The notes under the pieces were generated by a model. That model searched no databases. It saw only the letters and a program-made list of their open reading frames with translations, and had not been told where the DNA came from. Shown in pieces: positions 34,703 to 43,026 of a stretch of 64,000 nt of DNA. The stretch spans positions 62,001-126,000 of the forward strand of contig NZ_JAQYUS010000003.1 in the NCBI RefSeq assembly GCF_030686865.1, in the 5' to 3' direction. A program made the translations under genes and the position numbers. Position 1 is the stretch's first letter. Every line of letters starts with the position of its first letter. This stretch comes from Kaistella sp. SH40-3. Lineage in GTDB: Bacteria; Bacteroidota; Bacteroidia; Flavobacteriales; Weeksellaceae.

Positions 34703-34784
34703 AAAATAAGGGAAGATGGGAAGTAGGTAGAAAGACGCTTTAATCCTGCCAAAAAAAACTATATTTGCTCATAAATTTTCAAAA

Positions 34785-36344
34785 ATGAACACAGGAACTA
34801 TTTTACTCTTATTTGTTTTCGCCTATTTTATTGGACTCTTGGTGATCTCTTATATTACCAGCAGAAATGCGGATAACCAGTCTTTTTTCATCGGGAACAA
34901 AAAAAGTAAATGGTGGCTGGTTGCCTTCGGGATGATCGGGACGAGTTTGAGTGGCGTGACTTTTATTTCGGTGCCGGGAACGGTGGGAAAAATGACTTCC
35001 GGCGATTATGCGTTCGGTGGTTTTGAATATTACATGCTCGTTATCGGTTTTTTTATTGGCTATTTTATTGTGGCCTTTGTTTTATTGCCACTTTATTATA
35101 AGATGAATCTAACTTCGATTTACACTTATCTCGGAAGGAGGTTTAATGTAGAAGCGCATAAAATTGGATCTCTGTTTTTCATTATTTCCCGTTCGATTGG
35201 GGCGACCGCAAGGTTGTTTCTGGTTGTTAATGTTTTGCAGATTTTCCTTTTAGAAGGATTGGGTATTCCGTTTTGGTTAACGGCGGCGGTGATATTATTG
35301 ATGGTTCTGCTCTATACTTTTGAAGGTGGTGTGAAGACGATTGTGATTACCGATACGCTGCAAACTTCATTTATGATCATCAGTTTGATTGGCTGTATTG
35401 TTTATATTTTATCTCATTTGAATCTTTCTGCAGGCGAGGCGTACACCGTTTTGGCAGCGAAAGATTATACGCATTTTATTAATTTTGATGTGAATTCAAA
35501 AACCTTTTTCCTGAAAACAATTTTGGGTGGAATGTTTATTACGATTGCCATGACTGGTTTGGATCAGGAGATGATGCAGAAAAACATCTCGGTTGATAAC
35601 CTTCACAATTCAAAAAAGAATATGCTCACTTTTGCGGGAACGCTTTTGATTGTGAATCTTGCCTTCTTATTTTTAGGTGGACTGCTCTATCTTTTCTCCA
35701 TGGAAAACGGGGCGGAATACGGACAAATTGTAAACATCGTGAACGGCCAGGAAAGTATTACGAACGCTTTTGGATTTAAAGATTCTGCGACGGGCGTGAT
35801 CAATAATATTATGGGTGACGATTTATTTCCGGCACTTTCGCTGCAAGGATATTTCCCACTTTTCATTTCGATCATCTTTATTATCGGTTTAATTTCTGCG
35901 CTTTTCCCTTCTGCTGACGGCGCATTAACGGCGGTTACCAGTTCTTACTGCGTCGATCTACTGAACATGAACGAAGACCAGGACAAAACAGAAAAGCAAA
36001 AGAAAAGATTGAGAATGAAAGTTCACTTGACTTTCACCATCATTTTCTTTGTTTTAATAATGATTTTCAAAGCCATCAACGATAAGTCGATTGTCTATTT
36101 AATTATGGAAGTTGCGGGTTATACGTACGGACCACTTCTGGGACTTTTTGCTTTCGGTATTTTAACGAAATTTCAGATTGTAAAAAAGTACGGAATTCTG
36201 GTGGTGACTTTGGTTTCGCCGGTTTTAACGTGGTTAATTAATTATTTTGTCACGCACAACAGCGATTATAAAATCGGGGTGGAACTGATTATTATTAATG
36301 GATTGCTGACTTTTATTGGGTTGTGGTTGATTCGGAAGAAGTAG
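34785..36344 (+). CDS. Sodium:solute symporter family protein
   Basis: The 519-residue protein has about thirteen membrane segments and the SSS family signature: 'NADNQSFFIGNKKSKWWLVAFGMIGTSLSGVTFISVPGTVG' in the first half, 'YTSIYTYLGRRFN'-type loop (LTSIYTYLGRRFNVEAHKIG), and 'FITIAMTGLDQEMMQKNIS' and 'FPSADGALTAVTSSYCVDLL'. It imports a solute with sodium; the substrate is unknown. The last 59 bp of the gene are found again, diverged, at 37156-37214, on the far side of the RAYT cassette. Confidence 0.9.
   Translation: MNTGTILLLFVFAYFIGLLVISYITSRNADNQSFFIGNKKSKWWLVAFGMIGTSLSGVTFISVPGTVGKMTSGDYAFGGFEYYMLVIGFFIGYFIVAFVLLPLYYKMNLTSIYTYLGRRFNVEAHKIGSLFFIISRSIGATARLFLVVNVLQIFLLEGLGIPFWLTAAVILLMVLLYTFEGGVKTIVITDTLQTSFMIISLIGCIVYILSHLNLSAGEAYTVLAAKDYTHFINFDVNSKTFFLKTILGGMFITIAMTGLDQEMMQKNISVDNLHNSKKNMLTFAGTLLIVNLAFLFLGGLLYLFSMENGAEYGQIVNIVNGQESITNAFGFKDSATGVINNIMGDDLFPALSLQGYFPLFISIIFIIGLISALFPSADGALTAVTSSYCVDLLNMNEDQDKTEKQKKRLRMKVHLTFTIIFFVLIMIFKAINDKSIVYLIMEVAGYTYGPLLGLFAFGILTKFQIVKKYGILVVTLVSPVLTWLINYFVTHNSDYKIGVELIIINGLLTFIGLWLIRKK
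36286..36344 (+). repeat. 59-bp direct repeat, copy 1 (3' end of the symporter gene)
   Basis: This is the functional copy, containing the stop codon TAG (36342-36344). It matches 37156-37214 at 54 of 59 positions, at a constant offset of 870 bp. Confidence 0.85.
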
Positions 36345-36385
36345 GAATTTTTTAAATTTAGTGTTTTCTGAATGTACTCGGAATT

Positions 36386-36418
36386 AACCTTGTCAAGGTT
36401 TAAAACCTTGACAAGGTT
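36386..36418 (+). repeat. REP palindrome 1 of the RAYT locus
   Basis: AACCTTGTCAAGGTT, TAA, AACCTTGACAAGGTT. The two 15-bp arms are exact reverse complements and each arm is itself palindromic around one base. Followed by CTTCAAAAA, as in copy 3. Confidence 0.9.
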
Positions 36419-36467
36419 CTTCAAAAACAAGGCATAATTTAAAAAGGTTCTGAAAATAAAAATAAAA

Positions 36468-37061
36468 ATGGACATCAGATTAACACCAATAGAATCAGAT
36501 CGTTTCTACCACATTTATAACCGTGGTATCAATGGTGAACTTAATTTTAAAACTAAAAGAAATTACTTGTTTTTCTTAAATAAAATTAAAGATAATCTTC
36601 TAAATGTTTGTGATATTTACGCTTATTGCTTGATGCCAAATCATTTTCATTTGTTAGTACGAATTAAATCTGATTCTGAATTAGAAAACCTTGTCAAGGT
36701 TCTGAACCTTGACAAGGTTGATGGTTTACACGCTCCTCAACATGTTTTTTCGAAACAATTTTCAAATATTTTTAATTCTTATTCGCAAGCATTTAACAAA
36801 GAAAATAATCGTCATGGTGCTTTAATCGAGTCACCTTTCAAAAGAAAACTTATTTCTTCTGAAGATTATTTAAGACAATGTATTATTTATATTTATCAAA
36901 ACCCTATTTCAGAAGATTTTAAAGATTACCCATACTCTTCTTACAAAACAGTTATAAGCAACAGTTTTACTTCGTTGAAAAGAGATGAAGTAATTGAACT
37001 ATTCGAGGATAAGGAAAACTTTAGGTTCTGTCATAAAAAAGAAACTGATTATCAGTTCTGA
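36468..37061 (+). CDS. REP-associated tyrosine transposase (RAYT, Y1/HUH family)
   Basis: The 197-residue protein has the Y1 transposase core: 'FYHIYNRGINGE' (N-terminal beta), 'CLMPNHFHLLVRI' with the HUH motif His59-Phe-His61, 'SNIFNSYSQAFNKENNRHGALIESPFKRKLI' and 'YLRQCIIYIYQNPISEDF' with the candidate catalytic tyrosines 141/143. RAYTs cut and join REP palindromes in single-stranded DNA. Unusually, residues 74-84 (NLVKVLNLDKV) are encoded by a complete REP palindrome (36687-36719), exactly in frame. Flanking REPs lie 50 bp upstream and 25 bp downstream. The gene appears intact. Confidence 0.9.
   Translation: MDIRLTPIESDRFYHIYNRGINGELNFKTKRNYLFFLNKIKDNLLNVCDIYAYCLMPNHFHLLVRIKSDSELENLVKVLNLDKVDGLHAPQHVFSKQFSNIFNSYSQAFNKENNRHGALIESPFKRKLISSEDYLRQCIIYIYQNPISEDFKDYPYSSYKTVISNSFTSLKRDEVIELFEDKENFRFCHKKETDYQF
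36687..36719 (+). repeat. REP palindrome 2, inside the RAYT coding sequence
   Basis: AACCTTGTCAAGGTT, CTG, AACCTTGACAAGGTT: identical arms to copy 1 with a different 3-nt loop. The 33 bp are exactly codons 74-84 of the transposase. Confidence 0.95.
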
Positions 37062-37085
37062 TAATCTTAAATTAAATCCTGCTCT

Positions 37086-37118
37086 AACCTTGTCAAGGTT
37101 TGAAACCGTGACAAGGTT
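37086..37118 (+). repeat. REP palindrome 3
   Basis: AACCTTGTCAAGGTT, TGA, AACCGTGACAAGGTT: one mismatch to copy 1. The flanks (TAACC..., CTTCAAAAA) are shared with copy 1, so they are direct repeats around the RAYT gene. Confidence 0.9.
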
Positions 37119-37155
37119 CTTCAAAAAATTGACAATCGTACTAAACCGACGTAGA

Positions 37156-37214
37156 TGATTATCCTTAATAGTTTGCTGACTTTTATTGGGTTGTGGATGA
37201 TTCGGAAGAAGTAG
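37156..37214 (+). repeat. 59-bp direct repeat, copy 2 (symporter 3'-end relic)
   Basis: It repeats the end of the symporter gene with five substitutions, including its TAG. It is not part of an intact gene. The divergence suggests the duplication is not recent, or that copy 2 is free to drift. Confidence 0.85.
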
Positions 37215-37277
37215 CCGGCAAATTATCTATGCTGCCTAATATCAACATTTTAAGTATATTTGTTTTAAACTGAAAAT

Positions 37278-38359
37278 ATGAAAAATGAGATGATTGATTT
37301 AAAAATTAAACTGCAACAACTACATCAACGGGTTGATTCATTAAAAGATCAAATTAATACTGAAGAGGCAACTAAAAACGCTTTCGTTCTTCCGTTTATA
37401 CAGATTTTAGGATATGACATTTTTAATCCAACGGAAGTGATTCCTGAATTCATTTGTGACATTGGAACTAAAAAAGGAGAAAAGGTTGATTATGTAATTA
37501 AAACAATGATGAACCAATCCTAATCATAGAATGCAAAAACTGGAAGGAAAATGTAGATGCGCACAATTCCCAACTTCATAGATATTACCATCTTGCCAAA
37601 GCAAGATTTGGAGTTCTAACGAATGGTCATGTTTATAATTTCTACACTGATTTAGAGAAACCTAATATAATGGATGAAAAGCCATTTTTTACTTTAAATC
37701 TAAATGACATCAGGGATTCATCAATTAAAATTTTAGGAAATTTCACTAAAACTGATTATAATTTAGAAAGCATTCTAGATTCTGCAGAAGCCTTAAAATA
37801 TATTAAAGCAATTAGAAAAGAGTTTGAAAAGGAAGTTATAGATCCATCGGATGAATTTGTGAAAATGCTTGTTAATAAATTTTTTGATAAACCTCTAACT
37901 GCTTCCAGAATGGTAACTTTCAGAGAGTACACGAAAAAAGCAGTAAATAATTCAATAAATGACTCCATCAGTTTACGGTTAAAGTCAGCGTTAAATATTA
38001 ATGAAAGCATTACAAAAGATAAAACTCCTGAAATAGAAAATCCAATCGATTCTGATGTTGAAGTTCCTAAGTTTATAACAACAGAGGAAGAACTTGAAGG
38101 CTTTCAAATTGTTAAAGCAATTTTACGAGAAAAAATCGCAACCGAAAGAATTGCATTTAGAGATACGCAATCCTATTTTGGAATTTTATTAGATGATAAT
38201 AACAGAAAGCCCTTAGCAAGATTACATTTCAACTCTTCCAATAAATACATTGAAGTTTTCCATCATGGTAAAGATTTAGGAGAGAAAATTCTATTAAATT
38301 CACTTGACGATATTTATAATTACAGGGAGCAATTACATAAAACTTTTGAAAATTATTAA
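37278..38359 (+). pseudogene. Type I restriction enzyme HsdR-N-type nuclease, frameshifted
   Basis: The reading begins at ATG 37278 and matches HsdR N-terminal-domain proteins of about 360 residues: 'INTEEATKNAFVLPFIQILGYDIFNPTEVIPEF', 'GTKKGEKVDYVIK'. It then reaches a TAA at 37521. In the next frame the match resumes without loss from about 37508: 'DEPILIIECKNWKENVD' (the PD-(D/E)xK core, E-C-K), 'HLAKARFGVLTNGHVYNFYTDLEKPNIMDEKPFF' and, near the end, 'TEEELEGFQIVKAIL' and 'FGILLDDNNRKPLARLHFN'. The 1082 bp equal 361 codons minus one base. One A missing near 37503-37508 explains it. No methylase or specificity subunit is nearby, so even an intact gene would be an orphan. Confidence 0.85.
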
Positions 38360-38365
38360 AATATG

Positions 38366-38392
38366 ATCCGAGTTAACAACTCGGATTTTTTA
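38366..38392 (+). terminator. Terminator of the HsdR-N-type gene
   Basis: ATCCGAGTT and AACTCGGAT arms with a 3-nt loop and T6, 7 bp after the stop codon. Confidence 0.85.
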
Positions 38393-38462
38393 TTTCGAAT
38401 ACTCATCGCAAATCCTTAATTTAGCAGTACAAAACTATGATCACCATAAAAACCATTGAACC

Positions 38463-38999
38463 ATGAAAAAACTACTCTTTCTAATTTTATTTATTTTCGG
38501 AATGAACTTGACTTTTGCTCAAGACAACTTTGATCTTTCTACCTTGCGAATAGGTCCGTATACTGTTTTTATGAAAAATAAAGACGTTGAAAAATTCAGT
38601 AAATCAAAACTCACCTCTTTTATGGGCGATGATGATTACATGAAAACAAATAAAGTGAATTATTTAGGGGAAGTCATAGAGATTAGCATTATGCAGAATT
38701 ATGATGATCAAGGTCAAAATACAGGAGGCTACCAGATTTATTCTTTAATGACCAAAAGTAAAAAATTCCGTACCAAAAGTGGTATGGGCGTTGGCAGCAC
38801 CAAAGACCAGTTAATCGACGCTTATAGAAACTACCCCAATTTTTCTGTCGCCCAAATGTGGGATGAAAAAACAGAAAAAATCTCCACTACAAAAAGCACT
38901 TTTACCCTTACAGACAATGACGCGGGAACGCTTTTATCGTTCATTATGATTAATAATGTGGTCACAGAAGTGAGTGTTTTCATGAATGAAGGTTGCTAA
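38463..38999 (+). CDS. Secreted protein of unknown function
   Basis: The 178-residue protein has a signal peptide (core LLFLILFIFGMNLTFAQ). The mature part has 'LRIGPYTVFMKNKDVEKFSKSKL', 'SGMGVGSTKDQLIDAYRNYPNFSV' and 'TFTLTDNDAGTLLSFIMINNVVTEVSVFMNEGC'. The 'GVGSTKDQLIDAYRNYP' stretch and the late 'FIMINNVVTEVSV' resemble the repeat logic of small Bacteroidota periplasmic proteins in which a ligand is sensed by a helix-turn, but I do not recognise the family. A terminator separates it from the next gene, and it has no same-strand partner. Confidence 0.7.
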   Translation: MKKLLFLILFIFGMNLTFAQDNFDLSTLRIGPYTVFMKNKDVEKFSKSKLTSFMGDDDYMKTNKVNYLGEVIEISIMQNYDDQGQNTGGYQIYSLMTKSKKFRTKSGMGVGSTKDQLIDAYRNYPNFSVAQMWDEKTEKISTTKSTFTLTDNDAGTLLSFIMINNVVTEVSVFMNEGC

Positions 39000-39045
39000 G
39001 TTTACAAAGTTGATATTTTTAATATTTAGCAAACTGCTTAAAACG

Positions 39046-39082
39046 AAAAGAATCCGAGACAAAAACCTCGGATTCTTTTATA
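39046..39082. terminator. Bidirectional terminator
   Basis: AAAAGAATCCGAG and CTCGGATTCTTTTA arms with an 8-nt loop between the convergent genes ending at 38999 and 39119. Confidence 0.88.
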
Positions 39083-39118
39083 ATAAAAACAAAACATCAC
39101 AAAATTCTACTTTAAAAA

Positions 39119-39667
39119 TCATGGCTTCCAGTAAGTCCAGTTAGCACCGTTAAATACGGCTAACCTTTTTGCACCAGTTTTATTAATATAAACCAACATT
39201 CCCGGCGACGGATTTGGAACATCATCGGTACTTGCAACCATCGGTAAAACCATTGCTTTGGTTTCGGATTCTAAAACCAAAACTCCATCAGCGACAGAAA
39301 AATTCGATCCTATAATGGCTTTAGCAGAAGCGTCTTCTGTAATTGTTGATGATTGAATGCTCATGGCTGAAGTGATGTTGGCTTCATTGCCATTACTCAA
39401 ATCTACCCAAGTTGGTGATCCGTTATAATATTTCACTTTTGCTTTGGTGGGATCTGTAGCATCCAGAATAATTGTTCCTTCCACAAGACCTGTACCGGAA
39501 GGTTTTAATTTAACATAAGGAAGAATAATCCCTTTATTTTTTCCAGATGCAAACTCCAGTAATACAGACGTTTTATCTGTTGCCGTTCCTATCTCATCCC
39601 CAATAATTACCTGCGAAAAAGCAGTACCTGAAACGAGCAGAAGTAAAATTGAAACTATATTTTTCAT
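39119..39667 (-). CDS. Secreted protein with fibre-like C-terminus
   Basis: The 182-residue protein has a signal peptide (MKNIVSILLLLVSGTAFS) and a beta-rich body: 'TSVLLEFASGKNKGIILPYVKLK', 'EGTIILDATDPTKAKVKYYNGSPTWVDLS' and the ending 'PSPGMLVYINKTGAKRLAVFNGANWTYWKP'. The 'PGMLVY...FNGANW' ending is like the short C-terminal units of phage tail-fibre and secreted adhesin proteins. The neighbour ending at 39734 closes with a related ending. They are probably cotranscribed (67-bp gap). There is no T9SS sorting domain of the usual types. Confidence 0.7.
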   Translation of the reverse strand: MKNIVSILLLLVSGTAFSQVIIGDEIGTATDKTSVLLEFASGKNKGIILPYVKLKPSGTGLVEGTIILDATDPTKAKVKYYNGSPTWVDLSNGNEANITSAMSIQSSTITEDASAKAIIGSNFSVADGVLVLESETKAMVLPMVASTDDVPNPSPGMLVYINKTGAKRLAVFNGANWTYWKP

Positions 39668-39733
39668 CGTATTTTTTTAAAAATTTATATCTATTTCAAA
39701 ATGAATTAAAGCACTATCAATCAATGTCATTTG

Positions 39734-42607
39734 TTATGGGCAAGCGGGTTGAGAGAAACAAGACCAAACTCCATCCGCAAAAATTTTAAGACATTTATCG
39801 GTGGTATCGTAAACCATCATTCCTTCTTGAGGAGTGGTAATTCCTCCTAAGTTTGCTTTGGCAATTCTGGTGATAACGAAACCTTTCGTATTTGCTTCTA
39901 AGGCGATATGACCTGATTTTCTAGCCATTGGCCATTGATCTGCATTTTCGATTCCGGCTCTTTGCAATAAGGTGATTCCCATTTTTGTATCGTCGGCTGC
40001 ACCAGTAGTATTCGCAGGATTATAACAGGCACAAGGCACTATATTTAAACCATATCCTCGACCTGAAATTTTGGTTGTTCCTACCACATTTTGAGTAATA
40101 GTGATGATATTTGGTGAACTTGCATTCCACATAATAGTATTAAAAGCATTGCCATTAATTAATTCCAAAGGAAATAAAGATCCACCTGATACTTTGCTTC
40201 CGAACATGGTGACTGCTCCGGTTGGGCTAATGACCATTCTAATTAAAGGAGCGACTGAAGTTCCGGTCATTTCCCATATCTTTTGAGTACCGTCCGCACC
40301 ACCTGTTCCGTAAGTTGTCCCGTCCATAAAACGAATATTAATTCCTGGAGCGGGCGTACTTTCCTGTTGAAACTCAATTTCTGAACTTGCCAAATTGACT
40401 CCATTGATATTCATATTAAATGAATTATCTAAAGAATATATATCGAAAACAAAACCGAAATTGGTAGCAGGCTGATTAAAGACTTTCTCCGCTCCACCTT
40501 CTGCAGTAAATGTTTCCCCTAAAATCTGTTCCGTACAAATTGGTTCTAAAGAATATACAATTGCGATATTTTTAATATTATTACAGATACCATCCAAACC
40601 ATTATTGACACATTCAAATTGAGCATTGGTAGGAAGAATATTAGGATCTGAATTGGTAGCATCGGGATCGGTAACATCATTTGGTCTTAAAATATCTGCT
40701 ACAAAAAATGCATTTCCATCGTTCCCTGTATTGGAAACCAAAAGCTTAAACGTATAAGTAATTTCACAACCATTTGGCAAATCAAGTTTGGATGAATAAA
40801 TTCTTGTTACGGGATTATAACTAATTCCAATAGATTCTGCACCACATCCATTTCCATTAAACACGAAACTCTGGGGATCGAAGCCTGGAGGAAGTGTAAA
40901 ATTAAATTTTGAACCTTCTACTCCATCTGGTCCGTCATTTTTCACTTTTACGGTTAATGATAAATGATCTCCCGGTGAAACCGAGGTCTTGTCCGCATAA
41001 AGTTGAGAAATTTTCAAATCTGCAATTTTCACCTCTAATAAACTTTGAACAGTTACCGCTGCGCCTTTAATAAATGTCCAGGTATCCATCGACTTAGAAT
41101 CTCCAAATTGACCACTGGTTCCGCTGGCTCCCACTCCCCAAATATGTCCGTTGGTTGAACTGCTAATTCCAGCGCTGTATGTTGGTGCTAATTGGCTATT
41201 ATTTTTTGGGTCAGAATAACGTCCTCTCGGTGCATTCGTACCAGAAGTTCCATTAGCAATATTTTCATCATTCCAATAAACGATATCAGAAACTACGTTT
41301 GATAAATTGTCTTTATCTAAAAGTTGAATGATGGTTCCATTAATGTTATATTCCATATCAATAAAGGGGAAATGAACCTCAGCACCTTGCAATTGCACCG
41401 TAACTTCAACAGGAACTTCTCCTGTTGGTAATGGATTTCCGGCACCATCCTTACCATCCCAAAAAACACTGTTTTCACCTGCTACTGCGAATCCGGTAAT
41501 AGTACGCGTGGGAAACTCTAAAGGGTTAATTGGACTTTTAAGAGTGATGGTATAAGCACCTTGGGTCGTCGCTATAAATTTCACGTAACCTCCTTTGCTA
41601 CTCAATTGACCTTGTGTGCCTTCAACACCAACTAACGAAACTCCGCTAAGAGACGGTGCAACAGGGCTGTTTTTCAACCAGGTTGATCCACCCGGAACAG
41701 CACCGATCGCACTCTCCGGCAAATCAGATGCGGGTAAAGTATAAAACATTTTATGGGTAATCTGTTGAGTAGTATCCGCACTGGTAGGATTATGAACCGC
41801 ACCTGCTCCTAAACTGGTATTGTTTAAACTTTTATAAAGAGCAGAACCATCCGGCTTTAAGAAACCATTATTGTTAACAAAGAATGTAAAGTACATTCCA
41901 TTGTTTCCATTATTATTAACCTTGTAAGTGTAGCCGTCTTTTGTCAAAGGATAAAGGACACCATGAAAACCGTTCGATTGAGGATTACTCGTTCCATTCG
42001 TAAGATTGAGAACATTTGTATAAACACGACCTTGGATGAATCCCGAATTGGCAGCATTAATCACAGAAACATCCCAGGCGAAAATACCAGCATTATCACC
42101 TTGTGTCCAGTTGCCATTAGCAAGAATAGTGGTTCCTGGATCGCCTGTCCCTCTTGCCAGAAATTCTACACGGTAAATACCGGCACCACCAGTTGGCACT
42201 TGGTAATAAATTGGAGTATATCGATTACCACCAGTTTGCCCATTTAATTGAGGACCAGCGAGTTCAGCAGCACGGTTTGCAATTTGACCGGCAACAGTAG
42301 CATTATTAATAAGTTCAGTTCCTGTAGGACTATAAAGTTTAATCGCTGAAGATCCACTCGCAAGTTGGGCACTGGAAGCCAAAGTAATTCTTTCGCCAAC
42401 ATTAGCATAAACATAATGCGTTCCTAAAGTTGGAAAAGGCCATCTTTGGGCGTCAGCAACTGAACTTGAGCGCAAATAAGCACGGTAACCTATTTTACCC
42501 GTTGGATAAAGATCCCGGGAACCATCGGCATACAATTGATTGCTCACCAGCAAAAGAAGTCCAATAATGGAAATACGAAATTTAAAAAAATAAAAAAGTT
42601 TTCTCAT
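39734..42607 (-). CDS. Large surface protein with DUF11-like domain
   Basis: The 957-residue protein has an N-terminal signal-like segment (ISIIGLLLLVSNQLYA). Residues 30-500 are a beta-sandwich-rich region (YVYANVGERITLASSAQLASGSSAIKLYSPTGTEL). About residues 535-650 form a DUF11-like domain: 'DLKISQLYADKTSVSPGDHLSLTVKVKNDGPD', 'LPPGFDPQSF', 'CEITYTFKLLVSNTGND'. A lectin-like part follows, and the ending is 'PQEGMMVYDTTDKCLKIFADGVWSCF', similar in logic to the neighbour. It likely sits on or outside the outer membrane and could work in adhesion. How it is exported is not visible: a type A or B T9SS domain is not evident. Confidence 0.75.
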   Translation of the reverse strand: MRKLFYFFKFRISIIGLLLLVSNQLYADGSRDLYPTGKIGYRAYLRSSSVADAQRWPFPTLGTHYVYANVGERITLASSAQLASGSSAIKLYSPTGTELINNATVAGQIANRAAELAGPQLNGQTGGNRYTPIYYQVPTGGAGIYRVEFLARGTGDPGTTILANGNWTQGDNAGIFAWDVSVINAANSGFIQGRVYTNVLNLTNGTSNPQSNGFHGVLYPLTKDGYTYKVNNNGNNGMYFTFFVNNNGFLKPDGSALYKSLNNTSLGAGAVHNPTSADTTQQITHKMFYTLPASDLPESAIGAVPGGSTWLKNSPVAPSLSGVSLVGVEGTQGQLSSKGGYVKFIATTQGAYTITLKSPINPLEFPTRTITGFAVAGENSVFWDGKDGAGNPLPTGEVPVEVTVQLQGAEVHFPFIDMEYNINGTIIQLLDKDNLSNVVSDIVYWNDENIANGTSGTNAPRGRYSDPKNNSQLAPTYSAGISSSTNGHIWGVGASGTSGQFGDSKSMDTWTFIKGAAVTVQSLLEVKIADLKISQLYADKTSVSPGDHLSLTVKVKNDGPDGVEGSKFNFTLPPGFDPQSFVFNGNGCGAESIGISYNPVTRIYSSKLDLPNGCEITYTFKLLVSNTGNDGNAFFVADILRPNDVTDPDATNSDPNILPTNAQFECVNNGLDGICNNIKNIAIVYSLEPICTEQILGETFTAEGGAEKVFNQPATNFGFVFDIYSLDNSFNMNINGVNLASSEIEFQQESTPAPGINIRFMDGTTYGTGGADGTQKIWEMTGTSVAPLIRMVISPTGAVTMFGSKVSGGSLFPLELINGNAFNTIMWNASSPNIITITQNVVGTTKISGRGYGLNIVPCACYNPANTTGAADDTKMGITLLQRAGIENADQWPMARKSGHIALEANTKGFVITRIAKANLGGITTPQEGMMVYDTTDKCLKIFADGVWSCFSQPACP

Positions 42608-43026
42608 AAGTGTTATTAAAAAAGTATCGTAAAATCAAATTTAGCATTCATCGTCCAGTCAATTAAAAGGAAGTTTTTAGTCTTAATAGATTCAGAATCC
42701 AAATGAATTTTAGGTCGGTAAAATAATAGGATTTAATTTCTGAAAAATGATATACGATCTTTCTAGCAATGGTAAAGAAGTGAATTTTACAAATTCAGAC
42801 GCGGAGCATTTCATCTCCGCATTCTGTCTTTGCTTTTTTCATCATCTGCCCTGAAGGGACATTCTTTAATATGGTACTGATCCGTAATTCATTTTCAGTA
42901 GCTGTCTTTTTTGACGGAGCAAAAGTACTGGTAGACCTTGCATTATAAAAGGACAAGCCTTACCACTTTCGCTAAAGTGGTAAAATATGTATTTCTAAAA
43001 ATTTGATTATGAATAAGTTACAATCA
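42608..43026. other. 419-bp intergenic region
   Basis: It lies between the adhesin and the TPR-HTH genes. A GCGGAG / CTCCGC hairpin (42801-42820) is followed by a pyrimidine-rich run on the plus strand, with no obvious gene to terminate. Otherwise nothing recognised. Confidence 0.45.

Larger units (their letters stand above)
34416..34784. other. 369-bp intergenic region with terminator and dispersed element
   Basis: It contains a hairpin terminator (34550-34587) and one copy of a dispersed intergenic element (34619-34702) described separately. No gene is supported. Confidence 0.7.
36345..37155. mobile_element. RAYT cassette (transposase with flanking REPs)
   Basis: An 811-bp segment holds two flanking REP palindromes (36386, 37086) and a REP-associated tyrosine transposase. 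It is bounded by the two copies of the symporter 3' end. RAYT genes are domesticated Y1 transposases linked to REP spread. The origin of the flanking duplication is not explained by the known single-strand mechanism, which makes no target duplication. Confidence 0.7.

Noticed and set aside
34497-34752. Minus-strand open frames over the dispersed element at 34619-34702
   Set aside because: They are a by-product of the GC-rich element and a terminator. Residue mix is not protein-like and no start signal is present.
36266-36475. Minus-strand frame through REP1 giving a KVLNLDKV-like peptide
   Set aside because: The peptide is only the translation of the palindrome. The frame overlaps the symporter end and has no start signal.
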